From assembly GCF_904849725.1 (NCBI RefSeq), contig NC_058523.1, positions 343,335,948 to 343,399,947 of the forward strand: a stretch of 64,000 bases of DNA, written 5' to 3'. Positions 45,101-58,791 of the stretch are shown one piece after another. The notes below the pieces were generated by a model that saw nothing but the letters and a program-made list of their open reading frames with translations, did not search any database and was not told the DNA's origin. The DNA comes from Hordeum vulgare subsp. vulgare (lineage: Eukaryota; Streptophyta; Magnoliopsida; Poales; Poaceae). Position 1 is the stretch's first letter, and the number at the start of each line of letters is the position of its first letter. Position numbers and translations under genes: made by a program.

Positions 45101-47255
45101 AAAAGTTCAAAGCTATTTCAGAGTGAAGATCGTCATGACAAGAGGATAAACTGTCTACGATATGATCATAGAGATGAATATCTCAGTTGCGAGTTTTGGT
45201 ACACAGTTAAGACAATGTGGAAATAGTTTTACAATTCATGCCACCTAGAACACCATAGTGTGATGGTGTGTCCGAACGTCATAGCCGTGCCCTATTGGAT
45301 ATAGCGCATACTATGATGTCTCTTATCGAATTACCACTATCGTTTATGGGTTATGCATTAGAGATAACCGCATTCACTTTAAATAGGGCACCACGTATTT
45401 CCGTTGAGATGACACAATATGAACTATGGTTTGGAGAAACCTGAGCTGTCATTTCTTGAAAGTTAGGGGCTACGTAGCTTACGTGAAAAAGTTTCATCTT
45501 GATAAGCTCGAACCCAAAGCGGATAAATGCATCTTCATAGGGTATCCAAAATAGTTGGGTACATCTCCTATCTCAGATCCGGAAGCAAGTGTTTGTTTCT
45601 AGAAACGGTCCATTCTCGAGGAAAAGTTTCTCTCGAAGGAATTGAGTGGGAGGGTGGTGGAACTTGATGAGGTTATTGAACCATCACTTCAACCAGTGTG
45701 TAGCAGGGCACAGGAAGTTGTTCCTGTGGCGCCTACACCAATAGAAGTGGAAACTAATGATAGTGATCATTAAGCTTCGGATCAAGTTACTACAAACCTC
45801 GTAGGTCGAGAAGGTCGCGTACTGTTATAGAGTGGTACGGTAACCTTGTCTTGGAGGTCATTTTGTTGAACCACAATGAACCTACGAGCTATGCAGAAGC
45901 GATGGTGGGCCCGGATTCTGTCAAATGGCTGGAGGCCATGAAATCCGAGAAAGGATCTATGTATGAAAACAAAGGTAGAATTTGGAAGAACTACTTGATG
46001 GTCGTAAGACTATATTGATCTTTTAAAGGAAGACAGACGATGATGATGAAAGTCACCATTAATAAAAGCTCGACTTGTCGCAAAGATGTTTCAGACAAAT
46101 CCAAAGAGTTGACTATGATGAGACTTTCTCACTCATAGCGATGCTAAAAGTCCGTTGGAATTATGTTAGTAGTTGTTGCATTGTTTATGAAATATTGCAC
46201 ATAGAATGTCAAAACATTGTTTCCTCGACGGTTTCCTTGAGAAAAGGTTGTATGTGATACAACCAAAAGGTTTTGTCGATCCTAAGGATGCTAACAAGTA
46301 TGCAAGCTCCAGCGATCCTTCTATGGATTGTTGCAAGCATCTCGGAGTTGGAATATACGCTTTGACGAGAAGATCCAAGCTTGTGGGTTTATACAAGGTT
46401 TATGAGAAACTTGTATTTCCAAAGAAGTGATTGGGAGCACTATAGAATTTCTGATATATATATGTGGTTGACATATTGTTGATCAGAAGTAATGTAGAAT
46501 TTCTGTAAAGCATAAAGGGTTGTTTGAAAGGAGTTCTTCAAAGGAAGACCTGGATAGAGCTACTTGAACATTGAAGCATCAAGATCTATAGAGATAGATC
46601 AAAACTCTAAATAGAACTTTCAATGAAATGCATGCCTCGATAGTTTTTTGAAGGAGTTAAAAATAGATCAGCAAAGAAGGAGTTCTTGGCTGTGTTTTAA
46701 GGTGTGGATTTGAGTAAGACTCAAAGCCCGACCACGACAGAAGAAAGAGAAAGGACGAAGGTTGTCCCCTATGCTTTAGTCGTAGACTCTAAAGTATGCC
46801 ATGCTGTGTACCGCAGCTCATGTGTGCCTTGCCATGAGTCTGTCAAGGGTTACAAAGAGTGATCCAGGATTGAATCACTGAACAACGGTCAAAGTTATCC
46901 TTAGTAACTAATGGACTAAGGAATTTTTCTCAATTATGGAGGTGATTAAAGAGTTCATCGTAAAGGGCTACGTCGATGCAAGCTTTGACACTAATCCTAC
47001 TAACTCTGAGTAGTAAACCGGATTCGTATAGTAGAGCAGCCATTTGGAATATTTCCAAATAGCACGTAGTAGCAACATCTATAGGACGACATAAAGATTT
47101 GTAAAGCACACACAGATCTGAAAGGATCAAAGCCGTTGACTAAAACCTCTCTCACAAGCAAGACATGATCGAACCCAGAGCTGTATGGGCGTTAGATTCA
47201 TTAGAATCACATAGTGATGTGAACTAGATTATTGACTCTAGTGCAAGTGGGAGAC
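42183..47255 (+). pseudogene. BARE-like element A internal region, gag-pol remnant
   Basis: 5073 bp from primer site (TGGGATCATGAACTAGG) to polypurine tract (AAGTGGGAGAC before 47256). Copia order is kept but every domain is broken: gag tail about 43760-44230; GTFSKVDVIKHRT-like protease region 44408-44638; pre-integrase STTYLWHCHLSHVNVKCMKK at 44690-44760; integrase YLMNYKSEILKSS near 45070 and KRINCLRYDHRDEYLSCEF near 45140; linker with KADKCIFIGYPK-like sequence near 45510; RT FLDGFLEKRLYVIQPKGFVD at 46214-46280; RNase H GYVDASFDTNPTNSE near 46967. Many stops and shifts. Would have encoded Gag, protease, integrase, RT and RNase H. Homologous to element B but clearly diverged. Confidence 0.85.
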
Positions 47256-48748
47256 TGTTGGAAATATGCCATAGAGGCAATAATAAATTAGTTATTTTTA
47301 TATTTCCTTGTTCATAATAATCGTTTATTATCCATGCTAGAATTGTATTGATTGGAAACTCAAATACATGTGTGGATACATAGACAACACACTGTCCCTA
47401 GTGAGCCTCTAGTTGACTAGTTCGTTGATCAAATATGGTCAAGGTTTCCTGGCCATAGGCAAGTGTTGTCACTTGATAATGGGATCACATCATTGGGAGG
47501 ATGATGTGATGGACAAGACCCAAACTATAAACGTAGCATATGATTGTGTCAGTTTATTGTTATTGTTTTCTGCATGTTAATGAATCTGTTCCTAGGACCA
47601 TGAGATCATGCAACTCCCGGACACCGGAGGAATACCTTGTGGGGTATCAAACGTCGTAACGTAACTGTGTGACTATAAAGGTGCTCTATAGGTATTTCCA
47701 AAGGTTTCCGTTGGGTTGGCATGGATCAAGACTGGGATTTGTCACTCTGTGTGACAGAGAGGTATCTCGGGGCCCACTCGGTAATACAACATCACAAGAA
47801 GCCTTGCAAGTAATGTGACTAAGGAGTTAGTTACGAGGTCTTGTATTACGGAACGAGTAAAGAGACTTGCCGGTAACGAGATTGAACTAGGTATGGTGAT
47901 ACCGACGATCGAATCTCGGGCAAGTAACATACCGAAGGACAAAGGGAATAGTATACGGGATTATATGATTCCTTGACATAGAGGTTCAACCGATAGAGAT
48001 CTTCGTTGAATATGTAGGAACCATTATGGACATCCAGGTCCCGCAGTTGGTTATTGACCAGAGAGTGTCTCAGGTCATGTCTGCATAGTTCTCGAACCCG
48101 CAGGGTTTGCACAGTTAAGGTTCGGTGACGTTTCGGTATAGTTGAGTTATATGTCTTGGTGACCGAAGTTTTGTTTGGAATCCCGGATGAGATCCCGGAA
48201 GTCACGAGGAGTTCGGCAATGGTCCGGAAATGAAGATTGATATATTGGAAGTTGGTATTTGGATTCCGGAAGGTTTTCGGGCTTTGCCGGTAGTGTACCG
48301 GGAGTGACGAATGGGTTTCGGGGGGCCACTGGGTGGGCCCACAACGCCCCAAGGGGTCCACATGGGTTTATTGGATGCTCAATAAGGTATGATGGGCTGA
48401 AAAAGTCATCCAAGGAAAGCCCATGAGGAAAAAGTGGAAAATCCAAAAGAGGTGGGAAAATAAGGAAGGAGTCCTAATCCAAGTTTGATTGGAGGAGGAC
48501 TCCTCCCTTCCCCAATTCGGCCGACCCAAGGAGGCCTTCCTTGGCGCACCAAGGCTGCCTCTCCCCTCCTCCTATATATACTAGGGTTTAGGGCTTTTGA
48601 GACACAACTTTGCCACGTGCTACCCTCTCCTCTAGATCGTAGTTCTTCCTCTAGATCGGTTTTCTGCGGAGCTCGGGCGGAGCCGTGCAGGAATAGATCA
48701 TCACCATTGCCGACGCACCGTCACGCTGCCGGAGAACTCATCTACTTC
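47256..48748 (+). repeat. BARE-like element A 3' LTR, truncated
   Basis: TGTTGGAAATATGCC start; stops after CATCTACTTC at 48748, about 300 bp before the normal LTR end, and joins directly to host Copia protease sequence. It differs from the 5' LTR at many positions, so element A is fairly old. Confidence 0.9.
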
Positions 48749-50195
48749 ATCTGCACGATGACAAACCCAAGAATACAGAGTGGGTTCTTGACACTGGTTG
48801 CACCAATCACATGACTGGTGATAAAAGCTTATTGATGAATATGCCACTAACACCATCACCACTAAAGCAAATCACTTACATTGATAAAGGTGAAAGAAAG
48901 TTATTGGGACTTGGTAAAGTGGCTATCTCCAAGGAGGGGCACATGGACAAAGTCATGCGTGTCGAATTCCTTGGGTTTAACCTCATGTCAGTCTCCATGC
49001 TTTGTGATCTTGATATGATTGTCATCTTTGGAAAATATACATGTGTAGTCATCATGGAATCTGACAAATCCAAAGTCTTCGAAGGCTTCAAGAGAGGAGA
49101 TTTGTATATTGTTGATTTTTGCACAGGTCCTCAACCAGCCACATGCTTACTAGCAAAAACCTCAGAAGGCTGGCTATGGCATCGACGACTTGGTCATGCA
49201 TGCATGAGGAATTTGCACACACTGGTGAAGAAGAAGCATGTCATTGGCATTGAATTCGTCAAATTGCTCAAGGACCATCTCTGCGGTGCTTGTGAGTATG
49301 GAAAAATAACCAGATCGAAACACCCCTCGAAGACTATGATGACTACTACTCATCCGTTTTAATTGCTTCACATGGATCTATTAGGACCTACTCATTATGC
49401 CACTCTAACCAATGCAACATCTTTATATGGCTTTGTCATCGTTGATGACTATTCTCGCTATACTTGGGTAGACACCGTTCTGTATAAAAGTGAAGTGCAG
49501 GAAGTCTTCAAATGATTTTCCTCAAGGGCCTCGACGAACTTCGGCATCAATATCAAAAGCATCAGGAGTGACAATAGGACAGAATTCAAAAATACTGGTC
49601 TTGATGATTATCTTGATGAACTTGGTATTACTCATGAACTGTCTTCTCCTTATACTCCTCAACAGAATGGCGTCGTTGAACGCAAGAACAGGACTCTGTT
49701 TGAAATGGCACGGACAATGCTTGAAGAATATCAGACTCCTCGCCGCTTCTGGCCTGAAGCAATCATCACTGCTTACCACATCATCAAGAGGGTATATCTT
49801 CAGAAATTCCTTAAGAAAACCTCATATGAACTCCTCACTAACAAGAAACCCAATGTAAGTTATTTCAAAGTCTTAGGTGCAAGATGTTGGATTAGAGATC
49901 CTCACCATAGCTCAAAGTTTGCACGTAAAGAACAAGAGGGTGTTATACTTGGTTACAGAAAGGACTCGCACACCTACAGAGTCTTCAACACCTATCACAA
50001 CAAGGTTGTTGAAACTATAGATGTGTTGTTCGATGAACCTAACGGCTCGCAAAGAGAGCAACTGCCTCGTGTGCCAGATAAATTGACTCTTGAGGAAGCC
50101 ATCAGTCTCAAAGCTACTGAAGATATCATTCCTACTGAGGAATAACAACTTGTTGAAGAATTCGTCCCCAACACTGATGAAATACAAGCAAGTGC
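48749..50195 (+). pseudogene. Host Copia protease and integrase
   Basis: A single frame runs from 48751 to the end with stops only at 49360, 49513 and 50143. Protease active site WVLDTGCTNHMTGD at 48781 (D-T-G). Zinc-binding WLWHRRLGHACMRNLH and CGACEYG (about 49172-49305). Integrase core HMDLLGPTH (Asp), SIRSDNRTEF (Asp, about 49567), and SPYTPQQNGVVERKNRTL (Glu, about 49650), so all three catalytic acids are present. C-terminal GARCWIRDPHHSSKF and GVILGYRKDSHTYRVFN follow. It cuts the polyprotein and integrates cDNA. Cut at 50195 by element B; RT and RNase H would follow outside the window. Much better preserved than the BARE-like elements inserted beside it. Confidence 0.85.
50191..50195. 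repeat. Flanking AGTGC of element B
   Basis: The five host bases before the LTR of element B. The matching right-hand copy is beyond the window, so a target-site duplication cannot be confirmed. Confidence 0.4.
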
Positions 50196-52005
50196 TGTTG
50201 GAAATATGCCCTAGAGGCAATAATAAATTAGTTATTATTATATTTCTTAGTTCATGATAATCGTTTATTATCCATGCTATAATTGTATTGATTGGAAACA
50301 CAATACTTGTGTGGATACATAGACAAAACACTGTCCCTAGTAAGCCTCTAGTTGACTAGCTCGTTGATCAAAGATGGTCAAGGTTTCCTGGCCATAGGCA
50401 AGTGTTGTCACTTGATAACGGGATCACATCATTAGGAGAATCATGTGATGGACTAGACCCAAACTAATAGACGTAGCATGTTGATCGTGTCATTTTGTTG
50501 CTACTGTTTTCTGCGTGTCAAGTATTTGTTCCTATGACCATGAGATCATATAACTCACGGACACCGGAGGAATGCTTTGTGTGTATCAAACGTCGCAACG
50601 TAACTGGGTGACTATAAAGATGCTCTACAGGTATCTCCGAAGGTGTTCGTTGAGTTAGTATAGATCGAGACTGGGATTTGTCACTCCGTGTGACGGAGAG
50701 GTATCTCGGGGCCCACTCGGTAATACAACATCACACACAAGCCTTGCAAGCAATGTAACTTAATGTAAGTTGCGGGATCTTGTATTACGGAACGAGTAAA
50801 GAGACTTGCCGGTAAACGAGATTGAAATAGGTATGCGGATACTAACGATCGAATCTCGGGCAAGTAACATACCGAAGGACAAAGGGAATGACATACGGGA
50901 TTATATGAATCCTTGGCACTGAGGTTCAAACGATAAGATCTTCGTAGAATATGTAGGATCCAATATGGGCATCCAGGTCCCGCTATTGGATATTGACCGA
51001 GGAGTCTCTCGGGTCATGTCTACATAGTTCTCGAACCCGCAGGGTCTGCACACTTAAGGTTCGACGTTGTTTTATGCGTATTTGAGTTATATGGTTGGTT
51101 ACCGAATGTTGTTCGGAGTCCCGGATGAGATCACGGACGTCACGAGGGTTTCCGGAATGGTCCGGAAACGAAGATTGATATATAGGATGACCTCATTTGG
51201 TTACCGGAAGGTTTTCGTGCATTACCGGAAAAGTTTCGGGCTCATCGGTAGTGTACCGGGAGTGCCGGGAGGGGTGCCGGGGACCATCGGGAGGGGTGTC
51301 ACGCCCCAAGGGGTCTCATGGGCTATGGGAAGAGATAAACCAGCCCCTAGTGGGCTGGAATAAGTTCCCACTATGGCCCATAAGGTTTGAGAAGGAAAAA
51401 ACACAAGGTGGAAAGAGTTTCCAAGTGGGAAGGTGGAATCCTACTCCAAGTAGGATTGGAGTAGGACTCCTCCACCTCCAATTTCGGCCAAACCTTTAGG
51501 TTTTGAGGCTGCCTCCTCCCCTCCCTCCCACCTATATATACGGAGGTTTTAGGGCTGATTTGAGACGACTTTCTCACGGCTGCCCGACCACATACCTCCA
51601 TAGTTTTTCCTCTAGATCGTGTTTCTGCGGAGCTCGGGCGGAGCCCTGCTGAGACAAGATCATCACCAACCTCCGGAGCGCCGTCACGCTGCCGGAGAAC
51701 TCTTCTACCTCTCCGTCTCTCTTGCTGGATCAAGAAGGCCGAGATCATCGTCGAGTTGTACGTGTGCTGAACGCGGAGGTGCCGTCCGTTCGGTACTAGA
51801 TCGTGGGACTGATCGCGGGATTGTTCGCGGGGCGGATCGAGGGACGTGAGGACGTTCCACTACATCAACCGCGTTCACTAACGCTTCTGCTGTACGATCT
51901 ACAAGGGTACGTAGATCACTCATCCCCTCTCGTAGATGGACATCACCATGATAGGTCTTCGTGCGCGTAGGAAAATTTTTGTTTCCCTTGCGGCGTTCCC
52001 CAACA
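50196..52005 (+). repeat. BARE-like element B LTR 1
   Basis: TGTTGGAAATATGCCCTAGA to TCCCCAACA, 1810 bp. TATA box in CCACCTATATATACGG at about 51533-51541. Confidence 0.97.
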
Positions 52006-55000
52006 GTGGCATCATGAGCTAGGTTCATGCGTAGATGTCTTCTCGAGTAGAACACAAAAGTTTTTGTGGGAGGTGATGTGCGTTTTGCTGCCCTCCTTAG
52101 TCTTTTCTTGATTCCGCGGTATTGTTGGATTGAAGCGGCTTGGACCGACATTACTCGTACGCTTACGAGAGACTGGTTTCATCGTTACGAGTAACCCCCT
52201 TTTCTCAAAGATGACTGGCAAGTGTCGGTTTCTCCAACTTTAGTTGAATCGGATTTGACCGAGGAGGTCCTTGGATGAGGTTAAATAGCAACTCATATAT
52301 CTCCGTTGTGGTGTTTGCGTAAGTAAGATGCGATCCTACTAGATACCCTTGGTCACCACGTAAAACATGCAACAACAAAATTAGAGGACGTCTAACTTGT
52401 TTTTGCAGGGTATGATTGTGATATGATGTGGCCAACGATGTGATGTGATATATTGGATGTATGAGATGATCATGTTGTAATAGAAATATCGACTTGCACG
52501 TCGATGGTACGGCAACCGGCAGGAGCCATAGGGTTGTCTTTATACTAACATATGTGCTTGCAGATGCGTTTACTATTTTGCTAGGCTGTAGCTTTAGTAG
52601 TGATAGCATAAGTAGCACGACAACCACGATGGCAACACGTTGATGGATGATCATGGTGTGGCGCCGGTGACAAGAAGATCGTGCCGGTGCTTTGGTGATG
52701 GAGATCAAGAAGCACGTGATGATGGCCATATCATGTCACTTATGAATTGCATGTGATGTTAATCCTTTTATGCACCTTATTTTGCTTAGAACGACGGTAG
52801 CATTATGAGGTGATCTCTCACTAAAATTTCAAGACGAAATTGTGTTCTCCCCGACTGTGCACCGTTGCGACAGTTCTTCGTTTCGAGACACCACGTGATG
52901 ATCGGGTGTGATAGACTCAACGTTCACATACAACGGGTGCAAAACAGTTGCACACGCGGAACACTCGGGTTAAGCTTGACGAGCCTAGCATGTGCAGACA
53001 TGGCCTCGGAACACATGAGACCGAAAGGTCGAGCATGAATTGTATAGTTGATATGATTAGCATAGAGATGCTTACCACTGAAACTATTCTCGACTCACGT
53101 GATGATCGGACTTGAGATAGTGGATTTGGATCATGTACCACTCAAATGACTAGAGAGATGTACTTTTTGAGTGGGAGTTCTTAAGTAATATGATTAATTG
53201 AACAAATTGTCATGAACATAGACTAATGGTCTTTGCAAATTGCGATGTCGCTTGCGCTATAGCTCTACTGTTTTTATATGTTCCTAGAGAAAATTTAGTT
53301 GAAAGTTGATAGTAGCAAACTTTGCAGACTAAGTCTGTAAAACCGAGGATTGTCCTCGTTGCTACACAGAAGGCTTATGTCCTTAATGCACCACTCGGTG
53401 TGCTGCACCTCGAGTGTCGTCTATGGATGCTATGAACATCCGACATACACGTTTCTGATGACTACACGATAGTTCAGTGCAAAATACTTAATGGCTTAGA
53501 AGCAAGACGCCGAAAACGTTGTAAAACGTCACGGAACATAAGTGATGTTCTAAAGAGATGAAATTGTGATTTCATGCTTGTGCCCTTGTTAAGAGGTACG
53601 AGACCTCCAACAAGATTCTTTGTCCACAAAGTAAAGGAGAAAGGCTCAATTGTTGAGCATGTGCTCGGATTGTCCGAGTACGACAATCGCTTGAATCAAG
53701 TGGGAGTTAATCTTCCAGATGAGATAGTGATAGTTCTCCAAAGTCACTGCCACCAAGCTGTGAGAGCTTCGTGATGAACTATAACATATCAAGGATAGAT
53801 ACAATGATCCTTGAGCGATTCGCGATGTTTAACACTGCGAAAGTAGAAATCAAGAAGGAGCATCAATAGTTGATGGTTTGTAAAACCACTAAGTTTCAAG
53901 AAAGGCAAGGGCTAGAAGGGATACTTCGTGAAATGGCAAAACAGTTGCTACACTAATGAAGAGACCCAAGATTAAACCCAAACCCGAGACTAAGTGCTTC
54001 TGTAATGAGGGGAACAGTCACTGAGGCAGAGAAACTCTAGATACTTGGTAGATAAGAAGGCTGGCAAAAGTCAAGAGAAGTATATTAGATATACATGATG
54101 TTGATGTGTACTTTACTAGTACTCCTAGTAGCATGAGGGTATTGGATACCGGTTCGGTTGCTAAGTGATTAGTAACACGAAATATAAGCTACGGCATAAA
54201 CGGAGACTAGCTAAAGGCGAGGTGACGATACGTGTTGGAAGTGTATCCAAGGTTGATATGATCAAACGTCGCACGCTCCCTCTACCATCGGGATTGATGT
54301 TAAACCTAAATAATTGTTATTTGGTGCTTGCGTTAAGCATGAACATGATTGGATCGTGTTTATTGCAATACGATTATTCATTTAAAGAGAATAATGGTTA
54401 CTCTATTTTCTTGAATAATCACCTTCAATGGTTTATTGAATCTCGATCGTAGTGTTACACATGTTCATGATATTGGTGCCAAAAGATACGAGTTGATGAT
54501 GATAGTACCACTTACTTGTGGCACTGCCGCTTGAGTCATGTTAGTATAAATTGCATGAAGAGGCTCCATGCTGATGGATCTTTGTACTCACCTGATTTCG
54601 AATCACTAGTGACATGCAAATCATACCACATGAGCAAGGCCTTGTTTTCATTGAGATGAAATAAGATAGTAACTTGTTGGAAGTGATACATTTTGATGTA
54701 TGCAGTCCAATGGGTACTGAGGCACGCAGTGGATATCATTATGTTCTTACTTCACTGACGATTTGAGTAGATACATGAGTATTTACTTAATGAATCACAA
54801 GTCTGAAATGTTGAAAAGTTCAAATACGTTTCAGAGTGAAGTTCATCGTAATAAGAGGATAAACTGTCTACGATATGATCATAGAAATGAATATCTGAGT
54901 TACGAGTTTTGGTACGCAGTTAAGACAATGTGGAAATTGTTTCGTAGTTCATGCCACCTGGAACATCATAGTGTGATGATGTGTCTGAACGTCATAGCCA

Positions 55001-56982
55001 CGCACTATTTGGTATGGTGCATACTATGGTGTCTCTTATCGAATTACCACTATCGTTTATGGGTTATGCATTAGAGACAACTGCACTCACTTTAAATAGG
55101 GCACCGCGTATTTCCGTTGAGATGACACAGTATAGACTGAGGTTTAGAGAAATCTAAACTGTCGTTTCTTGAATGTTTGGGGTTTCGACACTTATGTGAA
55201 AAAGTTTCAGTCTGATAAGCTCGAACCCAAAGCGGATAAATGCATCTTCATAGGATATCCAAAACAGTTGGGTACATCTCCTATCTCAGATCCGAAAGCA
55301 AAGTGTTTGTTTCTAGAAACGGATCCTTTCTCGAGGAAAGGTTTCTCTCGAAAGAATTGAGTGGGAGGGTAGTAGAACTTGATGAGGTTATTGAACCATC
55401 ACTTCAACCAGCGTGTAGCAGGGCGCAGGAAGTTGTTCATGTGGCGCCTACACCAATTGAAGTGGAAGCTGATGATGATGATCATTGAGCTTCGAATCAA
55501 GTTACTAAAAACCTCGTAGGTCGACAAGGTTGCGTACTGCTGCAGAGTAGTACGGTAACCCTGTCTTGGAGGTCATGTTGTTGAGCAACAATGAACCTAC
55601 GAGTTATGGAGAAAGCGATGGTGGGCCCAGATTCCGACAAATGGCTGGAAGCCATGAAATCCGACAGAGGATCCATGTGTGAAACCAAAGTGTAGACTTT
55701 GGTAGAACTACTTGATGGTCATGGGACTATTGGGTAAAATGGATCTTTAAAAGAAGACAGACGATGATGGTCATAAGTCACTATTAAGAAAAGCTCGACT
55801 TGTCGCAAAGATGTTTTCGACAAGATCAAACAGTTGACTATGATGAGACTTTCTCACTCGTAGCGATGCTAAAGGTCTGTTAGAATTATGTTAGTTGTTG
55901 ATGCATTATTTATGAAATATTGCACGTAGGATGTCAAAACATTGTTTTCTCGACGGTTTCCTTGAGCAAACATTGTATGTGATACAACGAGAAGGTTTTG
56001 TCGATCCTAAAGATACTAGCAAGTATGCAAGCTCCAGTGATCCTTCAATGGACTGGTGCAAGCATCTCGGAGTTGGAATATACACTTTGATGAGATGATC
56101 AAAGATTTTGGGTGTGTACAAGGTTTATGAGAAACTTGTATTTCCAAAGAAGTGAGTGGGAGCACTATAGAATTTCTGATAGGTATATGTGGTTGACATA
56201 TTGTGGATCAGAAGTAATGTAGAATTTCTGTAAAGCATACAAGGTTGTTTGAAAGAAGTTTTCAAAGGAGTACCTGGATTACGCTACTTGAACGTTGAGC
56301 ATCAAAGATCTATGGAGATAGATCGAAAGCGCTTAATAGAAGTTTCAACAAGATGCATGCCTTGACAAGTTTTTGAAAGAGTTCAAAATAGACCAGCAAA
56401 GAAGGAGTTCTTGGTTGCGTTGTGAGGTGTGAATTTGAGTAAGACTCAAAACCCGACCACGGCAGAATAAAGAGAATAGACGAAGGTCGTCTTCTATGCC
56501 TTAGCCGTAGAATCTAAATTATGCCATGCTGTGTACCGCACCTGAAGTGTGCCTTGACTCAAAGTATGTTGAGAGGTACAAAGAGTGATCCATGATTGAA
56601 TCACTAGCAGCGGTCGAAATTTATCCTTAGTAACTAATGGACTAAGGAATTTTTCTCGATTATGGAGGTGGTTAAAGAGTTTGTCGTAAAGGGTTACGTC
56701 AATGCAAGCTTTGACACTAATCCGGATAACTATGAGTAGTGAAACGGATTCGTATAGTAGAGTAGATATTTGGAGCTTTTCCGAATAGCATGTAGTAGCA
56801 GCATCTATAAGATGACATAAAGATTTGTAAAGAACGCACGGATCTGAAAGTTTCAGAACCGTTGACTAAAACCTCTCTCACGAGCAAGACGTGATCAGAC
56901 CCCATAACTATATGGGTGTTGGATTCGTTGGAATCACATGGTGATGTGAACTAGATTATTGACTCTAGTGCAAGTGGGAGAC
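52006..56982 (+). pseudogene. BARE-like element B internal region, unit 1
   Basis: Leader to about 53500, then decayed Copia gag-pol: gag end SEYDNRLNQVGVNLPDEIVI near 53680; damaged zinc-knuckle region near 54000; protease-side KGEVTIRVGSVSKVDMIKRR at 54219; pre-integrase STTYLWHCRLSHVSINCMKR near 54510; integrase KRINCLRYDHRNEYLSYEFW near 54855; linker LEPKADKCIFIGYPKQLGTS near 55220; RT FLDGFLEQTLYVIQREGFVD near 55940; RNase H DASFD-like remnant near 56700; polypurine tract AAGTGGGAGAC to 56982. Stops in every domain, so no functional polyprotein. The 174-codon minus frame at 52205-52729 is an antisense shadow. Confidence 0.85.
52007..52023 (+). promoter_or_regulatory. Primer binding site, element B unit 1
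   Basis: TGGCATCATGAGCTAGG, one base after LTR 1, a variant of the initiator-Met tRNA complement. The same site follows LTR 2 at 58793. Confidence 0.75.
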
Positions 56983-58791
56983 TGTTGGAAATATGCCCTA
57001 GAGGCAATAATAAATTAGTTATTATTATATTTCTTAGTTCATGATAATCGTTTATTATCCATGCTATAATTGTATTGATTGGAAACACAATACTTGTGTG
57101 GATACATAGACAAAACACTGTCCCTAGTAAGCCTCTAGTTGACTAGCTCGTTGATCAAAGATGGTCAAGGTTTCCTGGCCATAGGCAAGTGTTGTCACTT
57201 GATAACGGGATCACATCATTAGGAGAATCATGTGATGGACTAGACCCAAACTAATAGACGTAGCATGTTGATCGTGTCATTTTGTTGCTACTGTTTTCTG
57301 CGTGTCAAGTATTTGTTCCTATGACCATGAGATCATATAACTCACGGACACCGGAGGAATGCTTTGTGTGTATCAAACGTCGCAACGTAACTGGGTGACT
57401 ATAAAGATGCTCTACAGGTATCTCCGAAGGTGTTCGTTGAGTTAGTATAGATCGAGACTGGGATTTGTCACTCCGTGTGACGGAGAGGTATCTCGGGGCC
57501 CACTCGGTAATACAACATCACACACAAGCCTTGCAAGCAATGTAACTTAATGTAAGTTGCGGGATCTTGTATTACGGAACGAGTAAAGAGACTTGCCGGT
57601 AAACGAGATTGAAATAGGTATGCGGATACTAACGATCGAATCTCGGGCAAGTAACATACCGAAGGACAAAGGGAATGACATACGGGATTATATGAATCCT
57701 TGGCACTGAGGTTCAAACGATAAGATCTTCGTAGAATATGTAGGATCCAATAGGGCATCCAGGTCCCGCTATTGGATATTGACCGAGGAGTCTCTCGGGT
57801 CATGTCTACATAGTTCTCGAACCCGCAGGGTCTGCACACTTAAGGTTCGACGTTGTTTTATGCGTATTTGAGTTATATGGTTGGTTACCGAATGTTGTTC
57901 GGAGTCCCGGATGAGATCACGGACGTCACGAGGGTTTCCGGAATGGTCCGGAAACGAAGATTGATATATAGGATGACCTCATTTGGTTACCGGAAGGTTT
58001 TCGTGCATTACCGGAAAAGTTTCGGGCTCATCGGTAGTGTACCGGGAGTGCCGGGAGGGGTGCCGGGGACCATCGGGAGGGGTGTCACGCCCCAAGGGGT
58101 CTCATGGGCTATGGGAAGAGATAAACCAGCCCCTAGTGGGCTGGAATAAGTTCCCACTAAGGCCCATAAGGTTTGAGAAGGAAAAAACACAAGGTGGAAA
58201 GAGTTTCCAAGTGGGAAGGTGGAATCCTACTCCAAGTAGGATTGGAGTAGGACTCCTCCACCTCCAATTTCGGCCAAACCTTTAGGTTTTGAGGCTGCCT
58301 CCTCCCCTCCCTCCCACCTATATATACGGAGGTTTTAGGGCTGATTTGAGACGACTTTCTCACGGCTGCCCGACCACATACCTCCATAGTTTTTCCTCTA
58401 GATCGTGTTTCTGCGGAGCTCGGGCGGAGCCCTGCTGAGACAAGATCATCACCAACCTCCGGAGCGCCGTCACGCTGCCGGAGAACTCTTCTACCTCTTC
58501 GTCTCTCTTGCTGGATCAAGAAGGCCGAGATCATCGTCGAGCTGTACGTGTGCTGAACGCGGAGGTGCCGTCCGTTCGGTACTAGATCGTGGGACTGATC
58601 GCGGGATTGTTCGCGGGGCGGATCGAGGGACGTGAGGACGTTCCACTACATCAACCGCGTTCACTAACGCTTCTTCTGTACGATCTACAAGGGTACGTAG
58701 ATCACTCATCCCCTCTCGTAGATGGACATCACCATGATAGGTCTTCGTGCGCGTAGGAAAATTTTTGTTTCCCTTGCGGCGTTCCCCAACA
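56983..58791 (+). repeat. BARE-like element B LTR 2, shared
   Basis: 1809 bp; serves as the right LTR of unit 1 and left LTR of unit 2. Differs from LTR 1 by one deleted T (near 57751) and about four substitutions. TATA box about 58319-58327. Confidence 0.97.

Noticed and set aside
52205..52729. 174-codon minus-strand frame with hydrophobic segment, repeated at 58991-59515
   Set aside because: Antisense to the BARE-like leader. Its near-identity in two places is due to the element B duplication, not to selection.
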